Below, one piece after another: positions 17,615-25,848 of a stretch of DNA of 64,000 bases. Positions within the stretch are counted from its first letter, which is position 1. The number at the start of each line of letters is the position of its first letter. The stretch is from the NCBI GenBank assembly GCA_037479115.1, contig JBBFLK010000007.1, positions 62,001-126,000 of the forward strand, read 5' to 3'. The stretch is from Anaerohalosphaeraceae bacterium. GTDB lineage: Bacteria; Planctomycetota; Phycisphaerae; Sedimentisphaerales; Anaerohalosphaeraceae. The translations under genes and the position numbers were made by a program. The notes below the pieces were generated by a model. The model was not told where the DNA came from, searched no databases, and was given only the letters and a program-made list of their open reading frames with translations.

Positions 17615-18649
17615 TTATTCCAGAGATGCTTTGGGTTCCAGTGTTAAATCAGCGAAAAGGCCGGCTTTGTATTTGGGATAAGCCAGCGAAGCCACCATCG
17701 CGGCATTGTCCGTACAGAGGGATTTGGCCGCAACGGAGAAGGTCAATCCGCGACGGCGACAGAAATGTTCCAGAGCGGTTCGCAAGGCATAATTGGCGGC
17801 TACGCCGCCGCCGAGCAGGACCGTCCGGGCTCCCACCTGCTCTGCTGCACGTCGGGTTTTTTCAACCAGCACGTCGATGACGGCGGCCTGGAAGGATGCA
17901 GCAATATCCGCCAGTTCCTGTCTGCCCATTTGAGGAGCTCGGTTTGGCCCCTTCATATCCTGTCCCTGACAATGATAAAGCACAGCGGTTTTTAGGCCGC
18001 TGAAAGAGAAATCGAGCGAATCTTTGTCCATCAAAGAGCGGGGAAACGGAACAGCCCTCGGATTGCCATCACGGGCGATTGTTTCAATTGCCGGTCCGCC
18101 GGGATAACCTAAGTTCAGAATTGACGCGACTTTATCAAACGCTTCGCCGGCGGCATCGTCAATGGTTGTCCCTAAAAGCCGCAGGTCAAGACAGGAACGG
18201 ACTTCGTACAAGAGGGTATGTCCGCCGGAAACAATCAGGGCAACGGCAGGACATTCCAGTTCATTTTGGCCTATCAGGGCGGATTGCAAGTGGGCTTCGA
18301 CATGGTTGACGGCGACAAGGGGTTTGCCCCAGGCCCAGGCGAGGGCCTTGGCGGCTGTCACCCCGACCATCAGGGCGATAGATAGGCCGGGCTGGTTGGC
18401 GACGGCCACAGCCGAAATTTCATCTGCTGTAACCCTTGCGGATTCAACGGCTTCCGACACAACCGGCAGAATGTGTTCGACATGGGCACGCGATGCCACT
18501 TCCGGCACAACACCGCCGTATCGGCTGTGAAGATGGGTCTGAGAAGCAATCACAGAGGAAAGAATGGTATGACCGTCGGCGACAACCGCGGCGGCGGTTT
18601 CATCGCAACTTGTTTCAATTCCGAGAATTATAATCCGGTCTTCATTCAT
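17615..18649 (-). CDS. tsaD: tRNA N6-adenosine threonylcarbamoyltransferase
   Basis: A 344-residue ASKHA-fold protein that transfers the threonylcarbamoyl group to A37 of ANN-decoding tRNAs. The N-terminal IILGIETSCDETAAAVV, the metal-binding NHVEAHLQSAL (HxxxH) and the ATP-site VSGGHTLLYEV are all intact. GGGVAANYALR closes the fold. It is the first gene of a tsaD-larB-nnrD-PLD operon with gaps or overlaps of a few bases. Only a weak AGG precedes the ATG. The partner genes tsaB and tsaE are not in the window. Confidence 0.96.
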   Translation of the reverse strand: MNEDRIIILGIETSCDETAAAVVADGHTILSSVIASQTHLHSRYGGVVPEVASRAHVEHILPVVSEAVESARVTADEISAVAVANQPGLSIALMVGVTAAKALAWAWGKPLVAVNHVEAHLQSALIGQNELECPAVALIVSGGHTLLYEVRSCLDLRLLGTTIDDAAGEAFDKVASILNLGYPGGPAIETIARDGNPRAVPFPRSLMDKDSLDFSFSGLKTAVLYHCQGQDMKGPNRAPQMGRQELADIAASFQAAVIDVLVEKTRRAAEQVGARTVLLGGGVAANYALRTALEHFCRRRGLTFSVAAKSLCTDNAAMVASLAYPKYKAGLFADLTLEPKASLE

Positions 18650-18814
18650 CCTGTTCTCACTGTGCTCTCCTTACGGTAGCGGGTTTGACGGATTCTGTCA
18701 ATTGAAATGCCGATTCTTGACAAGGGCTGTCCATCAATCTACAATTTCATTCAAAATTGCCGCTTTAAAGAAAGAATGGATTGAACAACTGCAATAAAAG
18801 ATATTGAGCTGCTC

Positions 18815-19981
18815 TTGGAAGCACAGCAGACATCCGGCTTTGAGTATGTTCAAAATGCGCAAGCACTTCCAAACCTGCTTGAGCATATCCAAAACGCCAA
18901 TCGTCTTGCGTTGGATACTGAAGCGGACAGCTATCATCATTACTATCCGAAAGTCTGTTTGATTCAGCTTTCTACGGAAGATGCCCATTTTATCATTGAC
19001 CCGTTTGGCGGCCTGAATCTAAAGGAATTTTTCGAGATTCTGTGTCGAAAGAATCTTGTACTTCATGATGCCGGCTATGATTTACGGATGCTGAAGGCCT
19101 CGTTTGGTTTTGAACCAAAAGGAGAGATATTTGATACGATGCTGGCGGCTCGGCTGATTGGGCTGGAACGAGTTGGTCTTTCGGATTTGCTGGCTGACTT
19201 TTTGGGGGTCCAGGTACACAAGAAAAATCAGCGGGCCGACTGGTCAAAACGTCCGTTATCGGAAGAGCTTCTGAAATATGCTCTGGATGACACACGGCAT
19301 CTGCTGAAACTGGCGGATATACTGGCTGAGAAACTGACTGAACTGGGACGGCTCGAATGGCATCGGCAGAGCTGCCGCTGGTCCGTTCGTTCGGCCCTTT
19401 TGCCGGCAAAAAACAACCATGACCCGGACGAAATCTGGCGGATAGCCGGAGTCAGCCGGCTCCGCCCCAAAGAGATGGCTTTTGTGAGGGAACTGTGGCA
19501 CTGGCGGGAAAAAGAGGCCCAAAAAGCCGATGTCCCGCCTTTTCGGATTTTGTATCCGAAACAGATGCTGGCACTTTCCGTCTGGGCGGCTGCGCAAAAG
19601 AAAGGGATAGAGATTGACCCGCATCGGCTTCCGCGAAGCTGTCGGGGCGAACGGCTGGCCTCGCTGAAAAAAGCCATCGAGAGGGCCTCACAAACTCCGC
19701 CGGCGCAGTGGCCGGACCGCAAACGGCCTCAAACCGGGCATCAGCCCAGTTTCGAACAGCAAAATCAGATTGAAACGCTTCGAAAAAAGGTTGTTCAGAT
19801 TGGTGCGTCGCTGAATCTGCCGCCGCAGTGGATTGCCCCGAAGGCGACCCTCACCAGCATTGTCCTGCGGAGGCTGGATACACCGGAAAAAATTATTCAA
19901 TCCAATCTGCTGGCTCCGTGGCAGGCCGAACTGCTTACTGATGCCCTTGATGAAGCGTTTGGAAAAAACCGGAATCTCTAA
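18815..19981 (+). CDS. rnd: Ribonuclease D (TTG start)
   Basis: A 388-residue 3'-5' exoribonuclease that trims tRNA precursors. The DEDD exonuclease domain (about 10-185) shows ALDTEADSYHHYYPKVCLIQ, LHDAGYDLRML and YALDDTRHLLKL. Two HRDC-like helical regions follow (about 205-290 and 315-388). No ATG is available upstream: a TGA closes the frame at 18782, so the TTG at 18815 is the most plausible start, with a weak GAG upstream. The gene is divergent from tsaD and convergent with the DUF362 gene. Confidence 0.92.
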   Translation: MEAQQTSGFEYVQNAQALPNLLEHIQNANRLALDTEADSYHHYYPKVCLIQLSTEDAHFIIDPFGGLNLKEFFEILCRKNLVLHDAGYDLRMLKASFGFEPKGEIFDTMLAARLIGLERVGLSDLLADFLGVQVHKKNQRADWSKRPLSEELLKYALDDTRHLLKLADILAEKLTELGRLEWHRQSCRWSVRSALLPAKNNHDPDEIWRIAGVSRLRPKEMAFVRELWHWREKEAQKADVPPFRILYPKQMLALSVWAAAQKKGIEIDPHRLPRSCRGERLASLKKAIERASQTPPAQWPDRKRPQTGHQPSFEQQNQIETLRKKVVQIGASLNLPPQWIAPKATLTSIVLRRLDTPEKIIQSNLLAPWQAELLTDALDEAFGKNRNL

Positions 19982-20029
19982 ACAGACAGAAACTTTCCAA
20001 ATCAGCTTATACGAAGCAAAAAACAGAAT

Positions 20030-21013
20030 TCAGCGGAGGCGGTTTTTAACCAGAATCAGGGCCTGTTTGGCTACGCTTTTGCAGATTCGGGGAAGAGTAA
20101 AGCGGAGCGGCGTCTGCTGAGCAAAGCGAAAATCCGGACAGGGCTTGACGGGCAGAGGGTCCCCCAGCACCGTCATCTTCTCCGGCGACGGACAGCCGAA
20201 ACTCATCACGGCGGCGGTGCGAAGAATCGGCAGAGACATCGGCTCCAGCCCGACCAGCCGACAGCAGGCATATTCGCAGGCGATTGGGTCCGTGCCTCCG
20301 ATAAAGTATCCCAGATGCCGGGGACTTCCGCTGATAGGCCCCTGCCCTTCCATCGCAACGACAGCATCCACCAGATTGACTGCCGGCGCCAGGTACCGGT
20401 AAATCCCGAGCAGCAGCCGGCAGAAGGCCTCTGCATCGCCTCCGCGGAGAAAATGCCAGAGGGGTTTTTCTTTCCCGACGACGCAGCCGAACATATTTTT
20501 GACGGCAAAGGTCGCCCCCAGCTGCTGGTGCATTTTGAATTTGGGGACATTGAGAATAACATCCGCCTCGAGAGCAGCGCGGCTTATCCCAACGCTTGCC
20601 CCGTCTATCTTCACTCGCACGGCCTTATCCAGCTGCACCATCGGCACCTGCATCGCATCGAGCACAGTATCGATTTGCAGGGCCTTCAGGCACGCGCGGA
20701 CATCGCCCCAGGCGGGAGAATCTCCGACCATTGGTTTTGCCCCCGCCTCTTTTATCATTTGAGCCAGTGTGACGATGACGGCCGGATGAGTCTGGGCCGC
20801 TTTCTCCGGTTCCGACGGGACAATCAGATTGGGTTTTATCAGGACCCGGTCGGACGGCCGGACAAATTGTCCGATTCCTCCTGCCAGATTCCAAAACCGC
20901 TCGAGGGTCTCTCGAACCTCGGACGGTTCATATGAGCCGCACCGGCACAGAACGACCGTATAGTCGGGAGCGGCTGACGGCTGCTGGGAAAAACCTGCTC
21001 TGTCCGCCGACAT
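20030..21013 (-). CDS. DUF362 domain protein
   Basis: A 327-residue DUF362 protein. Characteristic blocks are RVLIKPNLIVPSEPEKAAQT, the GDSPAWG segment, ILNVPKFKMHQQLGATFAVKN and the C-terminal GGTDPIACEYACCRLVG. The ferredoxin-like 4Fe-4S cluster of longer DUF362 proteins is not present. The biochemical function of the family is not settled. Its ATG directly abuts the stop of the upstream lipoprotein gene, so the two are cotranscribed and probably translationally coupled. Confidence 0.85.
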   Translation of the reverse strand: MSADRAGFSQQPSAAPDYTVVLCRCGSYEPSEVRETLERFWNLAGGIGQFVRPSDRVLIKPNLIVPSEPEKAAQTHPAVIVTLAQMIKEAGAKPMVGDSPAWGDVRACLKALQIDTVLDAMQVPMVQLDKAVRVKIDGASVGISRAALEADVILNVPKFKMHQQLGATFAVKNMFGCVVGKEKPLWHFLRGGDAEAFCRLLLGIYRYLAPAVNLVDAVVAMEGQGPISGSPRHLGYFIGGTDPIACEYACCRLVGLEPMSLPILRTAAVMSFGCPSPEKMTVLGDPLPVKPCPDFRFAQQTPLRFTLPRICKSVAKQALILVKNRLR

Positions 21014-21799
21014 TTAGTCCCCCGCCTTTTGACAGACAATTAAAAAAAGCAGCGCCCCCGGCTCTTTGGCAGATGGGGCCGAAAAGAACCGGCTGAAGAT
21101 GCTCATCTCTTCAGGTTTGGGCGAAGCCAGTACGAGCAGATCCCCTTCTGTCATGGCAGTCAGGAGCCGGCCTTCCCGAAATGACAGGCTTTCAAATAGG
21201 GAAATTCCGGTTCGTCCAAATCCAGCTGATGCAGGCTGAAAAAGAGGTTCAATTCGCACGGAAACAAACCCGCGCTGAGGGGTATCGGGTCTGGCACGGA
21301 GCATCAAAGACATTCGGCCTGCGGGGACTTGCTTGCCGGCAGGAACCCTGTCGGAAGTAAAATAGAAAAGGGTCTGTCCGGTCTCAACGGGAAAGCCGGT
21401 GATTTCTTCGGGATAGTCCTGAAAAATCAGCAGCTTTTTTGTACCGAGCCGTTTGGCTCCGTTTTGCTCGAGGGCCGAGAGGACGGATTCGGCGAGGTCA
21501 TACGTTCCGGCTGCCGCCCACAGGCCGTTGGATTCAAAGGCCAAAGGGTCCGAAAAGGTGATTCCTTTGGAGGACAGCATCGGGAGAATGCGGGGCAGGT
21601 CCTGCATTTTTTCCAGCGGAACCCGCCAGATAATTACGGCAAAAGCCGACTGCATCTGGACTGCCGGCTGCTCCCGCGGGGCCAAATCCGTGATTTTCAG
21701 ACGGGGCAGCGGAGCCGGGGCGGGATTCTGGACAGCCGGAGGGGTCTGGCAGCCGAATCCGCTGAACAGGCCAAGAAGCAGCAGCCTGACCGCTTTCAT
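21014..21799 (-). CDS. Putative lipoprotein of unknown function
   Basis: A 261-residue protein not assigned to a family. The N-terminus MKAVRLLLLGLFSGFGC looks like a lipoprotein signal with Cys17, although FGC is not a perfect lipobox, and a Pro/Ala-rich linker follows (PPAVQNPAPAPLPR). The remainder is a mixed alpha/beta domain with no membrane segment, containing YFTSDRVPAGKQVPAGRMSL. It lies 12 bp after the thioredoxin-like lipoprotein and directly abuts the DUF362 gene, which suggests a shared envelope role. The reading frame is supported by operon position and composition. Confidence 0.65.
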   Translation of the reverse strand: MKAVRLLLLGLFSGFGCQTPPAVQNPAPAPLPRLKITDLAPREQPAVQMQSAFAVIIWRVPLEKMQDLPRILPMLSSKGITFSDPLAFESNGLWAAAGTYDLAESVLSALEQNGAKRLGTKKLLIFQDYPEEITGFPVETGQTLFYFTSDRVPAGKQVPAGRMSLMLRARPDTPQRGFVSVRIEPLFQPASAGFGRTGISLFESLSFREGRLLTAMTEGDLLVLASPKPEEMSIFSRFFSAPSAKEPGALLFLIVCQKAGD

Positions 21800-21811
21800 C
21801 GTCGTCAGCTC

Positions 21812-22405
21812 CTATTGGTCCCGATAGCGGCGAATTTTCAGCAGGTAATCCAGATATTCGGTCGGACCGAGCTGCTGATACTCCGCCATCGCATAGGGGG
21901 TACCGTCCGGCTTGGCCAGATAGAGAGTCGGAAAGAGATTCCGAAAACGGTATCGCCGAGCCAGCTGCTGGTTTTGTCTCCGGATTTCCACTGACTGTTT
22001 GGACGGGTCACTCGGGAAGTCAACCAGCATAAAGACAAAATATTTTTCGGCTTCCTTGGCAAAGGCCTCCTGAGCAAACACATCCTTTTCCAGCCGGATG
22101 CAGAAAATGCACCAGTCCGAACCGGAAAAATTGATGAGCAAGTCCTTGTTTTCCTTCTGTGCTGCTGCCAGTGCTTCCTGAAAATTTGTGTACCAGCGGA
22201 CACCGGAATGAGCCGTTTCTGACAGCGAATTGGTCGGAGGATTTTCTCTGGGTGCATTCATATCGGTGGGGCTGTCGGAAGAGACAGGGGCCGGCGGAGC
22301 GGGTTGCGGAGACTTTGCAGGAGACTGCTTTTTGCATCCTGCAGGTGCAGCGATGCCGGCAGCCCAAACCAGCAGAAGCAAACGGATTGCGGCATGTTGT
22401 ATCAT
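21812..22405 (-). CDS. Thioredoxin-like lipoprotein
   Basis: A 197-residue envelope protein with a thioredoxin-fold domain. An N-terminal lipoprotein signal ends near AAPAGC, followed by a Pro/Ser-rich linker. The redox motif WCIFC sits in NFSGSDWCIFCIRLEKDVF, as in the DsbD-gamma/Thioredoxin_7 group, with the cis-proline region FRNLFPTLYLAKPDG further on. The start at 22405 is chosen because GAGG lies seven bases upstream; the frame extends to 22447 without a ribosome site. It heads the operon with the unknown lipoprotein and DUF362 genes. The predicted role is thiol-disulfide exchange at the periplasmic face. Confidence 0.82.
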   Translation of the reverse strand: MIQHAAIRLLLLVWAAGIAAPAGCKKQSPAKSPQPAPPAPVSSDSPTDMNAPRENPPTNSLSETAHSGVRWYTNFQEALAAAQKENKDLLINFSGSDWCIFCIRLEKDVFAQEAFAKEAEKYFVFMLVDFPSDPSKQSVEIRRQNQQLARRYRFRNLFPTLYLAKPDGTPYAMAEYQQLGPTEYLDYLLKIRRYRDQ

Positions 22406-22553
22406 AAAAAACCTCATTTTCCCGGAACATATAGACATTACAATCAAAAACTGATTATAATCTCTTCTATTGAAATAGAAAAGGGTTCATAAAAATACAG
22501 ACAGGATTGCAGATATACCTTTGCATCAAACCGGTATTCTTTCGAATCCTTCC

Positions 22554-22581
22554 TTGACCTTTTTTTTATTTCCGATAGAAT
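22554..22581 (+). promoter_or_regulatory. Promoter of tatA
   Basis: TTGACC (22554-22559), a 16-bp spacer and TAGAAT (22576-22581), 45 bp before the tatA ATG. Confidence 0.6.
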
Positions 22582-22625
22582 GATTTTTCCGGGTTATTTT
22601 TGAGAACCAAAAGAAAGGATTGTCT

Positions 22626-22850
22626 ATGCAAACCATGGCTTTTTTAACCGGCCAGTGGGAGTGGGTGGTCATCTTGATTATTGCAGTGCTCCTGTTCGGC
22701 AGGCGGCTGCCGGAGATTGCACGAAGTCTCGGAAAAAGCATTACGGAATTCAAGAAAGGCATCAAGGAATCCGAGAACGAAATTCACAAAGCCCTGGAAG
22801 AATCGGAGAAGGCTGCCGAAAAAAATATGACGAAAAATCCCCCGCAATAA
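22626..22850 (+). CDS. tatA: Twin-arginine translocase subunit TatA
   Basis: A 74-residue TatA/E-type pore subunit for export of folded proteins. One membrane helix (EWVVILIIAVLLFG) is followed by the hinge and amphipathic helix GRRLPEIARSLGKSITEFKKG, then a charged Glu/Lys tail. The ATG at 22626 lies seven bases after AAAGGA; a TTG six bases upstream is less likely. tatC lies just downstream on the opposite strand, so the two tat genes are convergent rather than cotranscribed. Confidence 0.93.
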   Translation: MQTMAFLTGQWEWVVILIIAVLLFGRRLPEIARSLGKSITEFKKGIKESENEIHKALEESEKAAEKNMTKNPPQ

Positions 22851-22896
22851 TCTCCGGGCGTCTGGAGATGTCCGAAGCGGAAAGTAAGGACCTTTT

Positions 22897-23643
22897 TTAT
22901 TCTTTCCGTCTCCAGAAGCGGCAGACCAGAAGACTGGCCTCATAAAGCAGATAAAGCGGCACAGCCAGCGCAATTTGAGTAATCACATCCGGCGGAGTCG
23001 CAAAGGCCCCGATGATAAAAGAAGCCAGAAAGACATAGCGGCGGATTTTCCGAAGCGACTCCAGACGAATCAAACCCATCCGCTCCGCAAAAACGATAAA
23101 AATCGGGGTCTGAAAGGTCAGTCCGAAGATCACTGAAAGCATCAGAACAAAGGAGACATAATCCGACAGAGAGGGCTGATACCGAATATACTCCACACCG
23201 GCATTAAACTGGACGAAGAACTTTAAGGCAATCGGAGCGACAATCAGCAGAAAGAACAGCACGCCGCTGATAAACAGCAGCACACTGATGGGGGCAACCA
23301 CATAGACGTATCGCCGTTCACGGCGGTAGAGTCCAGCGGATACAAAGGCCCAGATTTGATAAAAGACCCACGGAGACGACAAAAGAATTCCCAGTACAAG
23401 AGAGGCCTTCAGATAAATCAAAAACGGCTCCGCCACCTTGATGGCCTGCAGCAACGGCTCCTGATTGGATTGCTTCATCGCCTGTTCAAAAGGAAAGAGA
23501 ATCAGATGAAGAAAGTCCCTTCCCCAAAACAGAGCGATACCCAGCCCGACGGCCAGCCCCAAAATAGCCAGAATAAGCCGCGCCCGAAGCTCCTCGAGGT
23601 GATCGCCTAAACTCATGGACTTGAGTTCTTCTTCCTGTTCCAT
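22897..23643 (-). CDS. tatC: Twin-arginine translocase subunit TatC
   Basis: A 248-residue TatC, the signal-peptide receptor of the Tat system. The conserved cytoplasmic N-terminus MSLGDHLEELRARLILAI is followed by six predicted membrane segments. The conserved stretch SSPWVFYQIWAFVSAGLYRRE and the later FGLTFQTPIFIVFAERMGL are present. The ATG at 23643 has AGAGG upstream; the frame extends to a TTG at 23676 without support. It is convergent with tatA. No tatB is present, as in many bacteria with a minimal TatAC system. Confidence 0.94.
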   Translation of the reverse strand: MEQEEELKSMSLGDHLEELRARLILAILGLAVGLGIALFWGRDFLHLILFPFEQAMKQSNQEPLLQAIKVAEPFLIYLKASLVLGILLSSPWVFYQIWAFVSAGLYRRERRYVYVVAPISVLLFISGVLFFLLIVAPIALKFFVQFNAGVEYIRYQPSLSDYVSFVLMLSVIFGLTFQTPIFIVFAERMGLIRLESLRKIRRYVFLASFIIGAFATPPDVITQIALAVPLYLLYEASLLVCRFWRRKE

Positions 23644-23746
23644 TCGATTTTTCCTCTTGTCCTGTCTGAACCGCAAGCCAGTTTATCTGTTTTTTCCCGT
23701 CTGTAAATCCCTTTTCGAAAAGAACGCAACAGGATAAGATGGAGGG

Positions 23747-23986
23747 ATGAGCGGATTTATAAGAATTCTCCTGATTGCGGCAGGCGGACTGCTTTTTACG
23801 GCAGGGCTGGCCGCTTTTCTTTATGTGCGGATAAAACTGAAACCGACGTGGAAGGAAATTGAGGAAACGTATTACGAATTCGAAGAGGTCCATCCGGCCA
23901 TGCGGCGCTATCAGCTGGGGCTGCAAATCAGTATGGCCCTCATTGCCGCTGCAATGCTTCTGCTGTTCCTCGGAGCCGTTCTCTAA
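23747..23986 (+). CDS. Small two-helix membrane protein of unknown function
   Basis: A 79-residue protein with two predicted membrane helices (residues about 5-27 and 58-79) around a charged, Tyr/Glu-rich loop (EIEETYYEFEEVHPAMRRYQ). It is not recognised. GGAGGG lies directly against the ATG and AGGA 12 bases upstream. It is divergent from tatC and its stop directly abuts the rtcB stop on the other strand. Hydrophobic pattern and clean fit between genes support it as real. Confidence 0.55.
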   Translation: MSGFIRILLIAAGGLLFTAGLAAFLYVRIKLKPTWKEIEETYYEFEEVHPAMRRYQLGLQISMALIAAAMLLLFLGAVL

Positions 23987-25417
23987 TCAGCCCTTGATGC
24001 AGACCAGAGGGACTAATTTGGCGACCTTTCGGGCCAAACCGGCCTTGTCGGAAACTTCGACCACTTCGCTGACATCTTTGTAGGCCCCCGGGGCCTCTTC
24101 GGCCAGCCCCCGCATCGAAGCACTTCGAATCAGGATTCCCCGCCCCTGAAGAGTTCGGATAATTTCCTTGCCGTGCCAGCGCTTGGTGGCGGCGGTGCGG
24201 CTCATCTGGCGTCCTGCCCCGTGGCAGGAGGAGCTGAGCGAGAGCGACTCGGCCTCTTTGGTGCCGACCAGGATAAAGGAAGCGGTGCCCATCGTTCCGC
24301 CGATGAGAACGGGCTGACCGACCGAACGATACTCCGTCGGAAGACCCGGATGCCCCGGTCCCCAGGCACGGGTTGCCCCCTTTCGGTGGACGAAAAGACG
24401 GCACGGCCGACCGTCGATTTCGTGTTCCTCCTCCTGACAGGTATTGTGCGAAACATCGTAGAGAAGACGGATTTGCGAACCGGGTATTTCTTTTTCGAAA
24501 ACCTCCCGAACCAGATGCATCAAAATCTGGCGATTGGCCAGAGCACAGTTGATGCCGCTGCGCATCGCCCCCAGATAACTGCGTCCGACTTCAGACTTCA
24601 GCGGAGCACAGGCCAGTTCCCGCTCGGCCAGCTCGATTCCCGCTTCGCGGGCCGCCGTTGCCATCTTTTTCAGATAATCCGTACCGATTTGATGCCCCAG
24701 CCCACGCGAGCCGCAGTGAATGCTGATTTTGATGTCGCCCTCCTCCAGCCCAAAAGCCGCGGCGGTTTGGGGGTCATAGATTTCCTCGACCTTCTGAATC
24801 TCCAGATAATGGTTGCCGGAACCGAGCGTACCCATCTCCTCCCGCTGGCGTTTCTTGGCCTCGTCCGAGACCTTGGAAGGGTCGGCTCCGGCGATGCGGC
24901 CTCCGGATTCGATAAAGCGAAGGTCTTCGGCTGTGCCGAAGCCCTGCTGAACGGCCCAAACCGCCCCGCCCGCCAGCACCTCGTCCAGTTTGGGGATGGA
25001 AAGGGCGATTTTTCCGGTGCTGCCGACGCCGGCGGGGATATGGCGAAAGAGAGCGTCCGCAATGCGCTCGCGATGCGGGAGAAAATCCTTCTCCTTCAGG
25101 CCCGTATGCATCGTCCGCACGCCGCAGGCAATATCAAATCCAACGCCGCCGGCGGAGATGACCCCGCCCTTGTCCGGGTCAAAGGCCGCTACACCGCCGA
25201 TGCAGAAGCCGTAGCCCCAGTGAGCGTCGGGCATCGCATAGGAAAACCCGACAATCCCGGGCAGACAGGCCACATTGGCCACCTGACGGGCCACCATGTC
25301 GTCCATCTCGGCAATCAGCGATTCGGAGGCAAAAATCAGGCCGTCCACATGCATTTTGCCCGTTCGTTCGATCAGCCAGCGGTATTCATCCCTGCGCTTG
25401 ACCAGTTTGCGGTCCAT
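23987..25417 (-). CDS. rtcB: RNA-splicing ligase RtcB
   Basis: A 476-residue GTP-dependent ligase joining 2',3'-cyclic phosphate (or 3'-phosphate) and 5'-OH RNA ends in RNA repair. Metal and catalytic blocks are intact: MPDAHWGYGFCIGGVAAF, GGVGFDIACGVR, MGTLGSGNHYLEIQ, HCGSRGLGHQIG, and the guanylylated histidine in SSSCHGAGRQMSR. The ATG at 25417 follows GAGGAG by five bases. It is downstream of the archease gene in an ahcY-archease-rtcB cluster, which matches the known dependence of RtcB on archease. No RtcR-type regulator is seen. Confidence 0.97.
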   Translation of the reverse strand: MDRKLVKRRDEYRWLIERTGKMHVDGLIFASESLIAEMDDMVARQVANVACLPGIVGFSYAMPDAHWGYGFCIGGVAAFDPDKGGVISAGGVGFDIACGVRTMHTGLKEKDFLPHRERIADALFRHIPAGVGSTGKIALSIPKLDEVLAGGAVWAVQQGFGTAEDLRFIESGGRIAGADPSKVSDEAKKRQREEMGTLGSGNHYLEIQKVEEIYDPQTAAAFGLEEGDIKISIHCGSRGLGHQIGTDYLKKMATAAREAGIELAERELACAPLKSEVGRSYLGAMRSGINCALANRQILMHLVREVFEKEIPGSQIRLLYDVSHNTCQEEEHEIDGRPCRLFVHRKGATRAWGPGHPGLPTEYRSVGQPVLIGGTMGTASFILVGTKEAESLSLSSSCHGAGRQMSRTAATKRWHGKEIIRTLQGRGILIRSASMRGLAEEAPGAYKDVSEVVEVSDKAGLARKVAKLVPLVCIKG

Positions 25418-25426
25418 AAACACTCC

Positions 25427-25834
25427 TCAAACATCTACGACACACTGGGCAATCCATCGCCCATCCTCGAAGGCTACCTTCAGCATCTGATATGTAGCCG
25501 CCTTGGCCTCGACGGCCGCTTCGTGCCGGACCGGGTCCATCCGCTCGCCCCACAGCATGCCCGAGAGCGTATCGCCGGAAATCGTCACCTCAAAGCGGGA
25601 AAAAAACATCTTTCGCGTATCCGCCTCATACAAAATCTGATTGAGCCATTCAGCCAAAAGCAGCTCTCTGTCGTCCATCTGCACCGAAACCGACACCGGC
25701 TCCAGAGGGCGAACCTTCTGCGGATTGCACATGACGGCCATCAGAGCATACGCGGCCTCCGCAAAGGCCTCTTCAAGCGTTGCCCCGATTCCCCGGATGC
25801 CGATGTCCGCCTGATGGGCAAAATGCTCCCACAT
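25427..25834 (-). CDS. Archease (RtcB cofactor)
   Basis: A 135-residue archease, a small metal-binding protein that promotes guanylylation and multiple turnover of RtcB. The N-terminus MWEHFAHQADIGIRGIGATL has the typical H-x-A-D metal site, and a second site lies in the C-terminal IAQCVVDV with its terminal Asp. The ATG at 25834 is preferred; a TTG at 25852 would overlap the ahcY stop. It lies 9 bp upstream of rtcB, which supports its function. Confidence 0.9.
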   Translation of the reverse strand: MWEHFAHQADIGIRGIGATLEEAFAEAAYALMAVMCNPQKVRPLEPVSVSVQMDDRELLLAEWLNQILYEADTRKMFFSRFEVTISGDTLSGMLWGERMDPVRHEAAVEAKAATYQMLKVAFEDGRWIAQCVVDV

Positions 25835-25848
25835 ACGAGAGCGTTCTC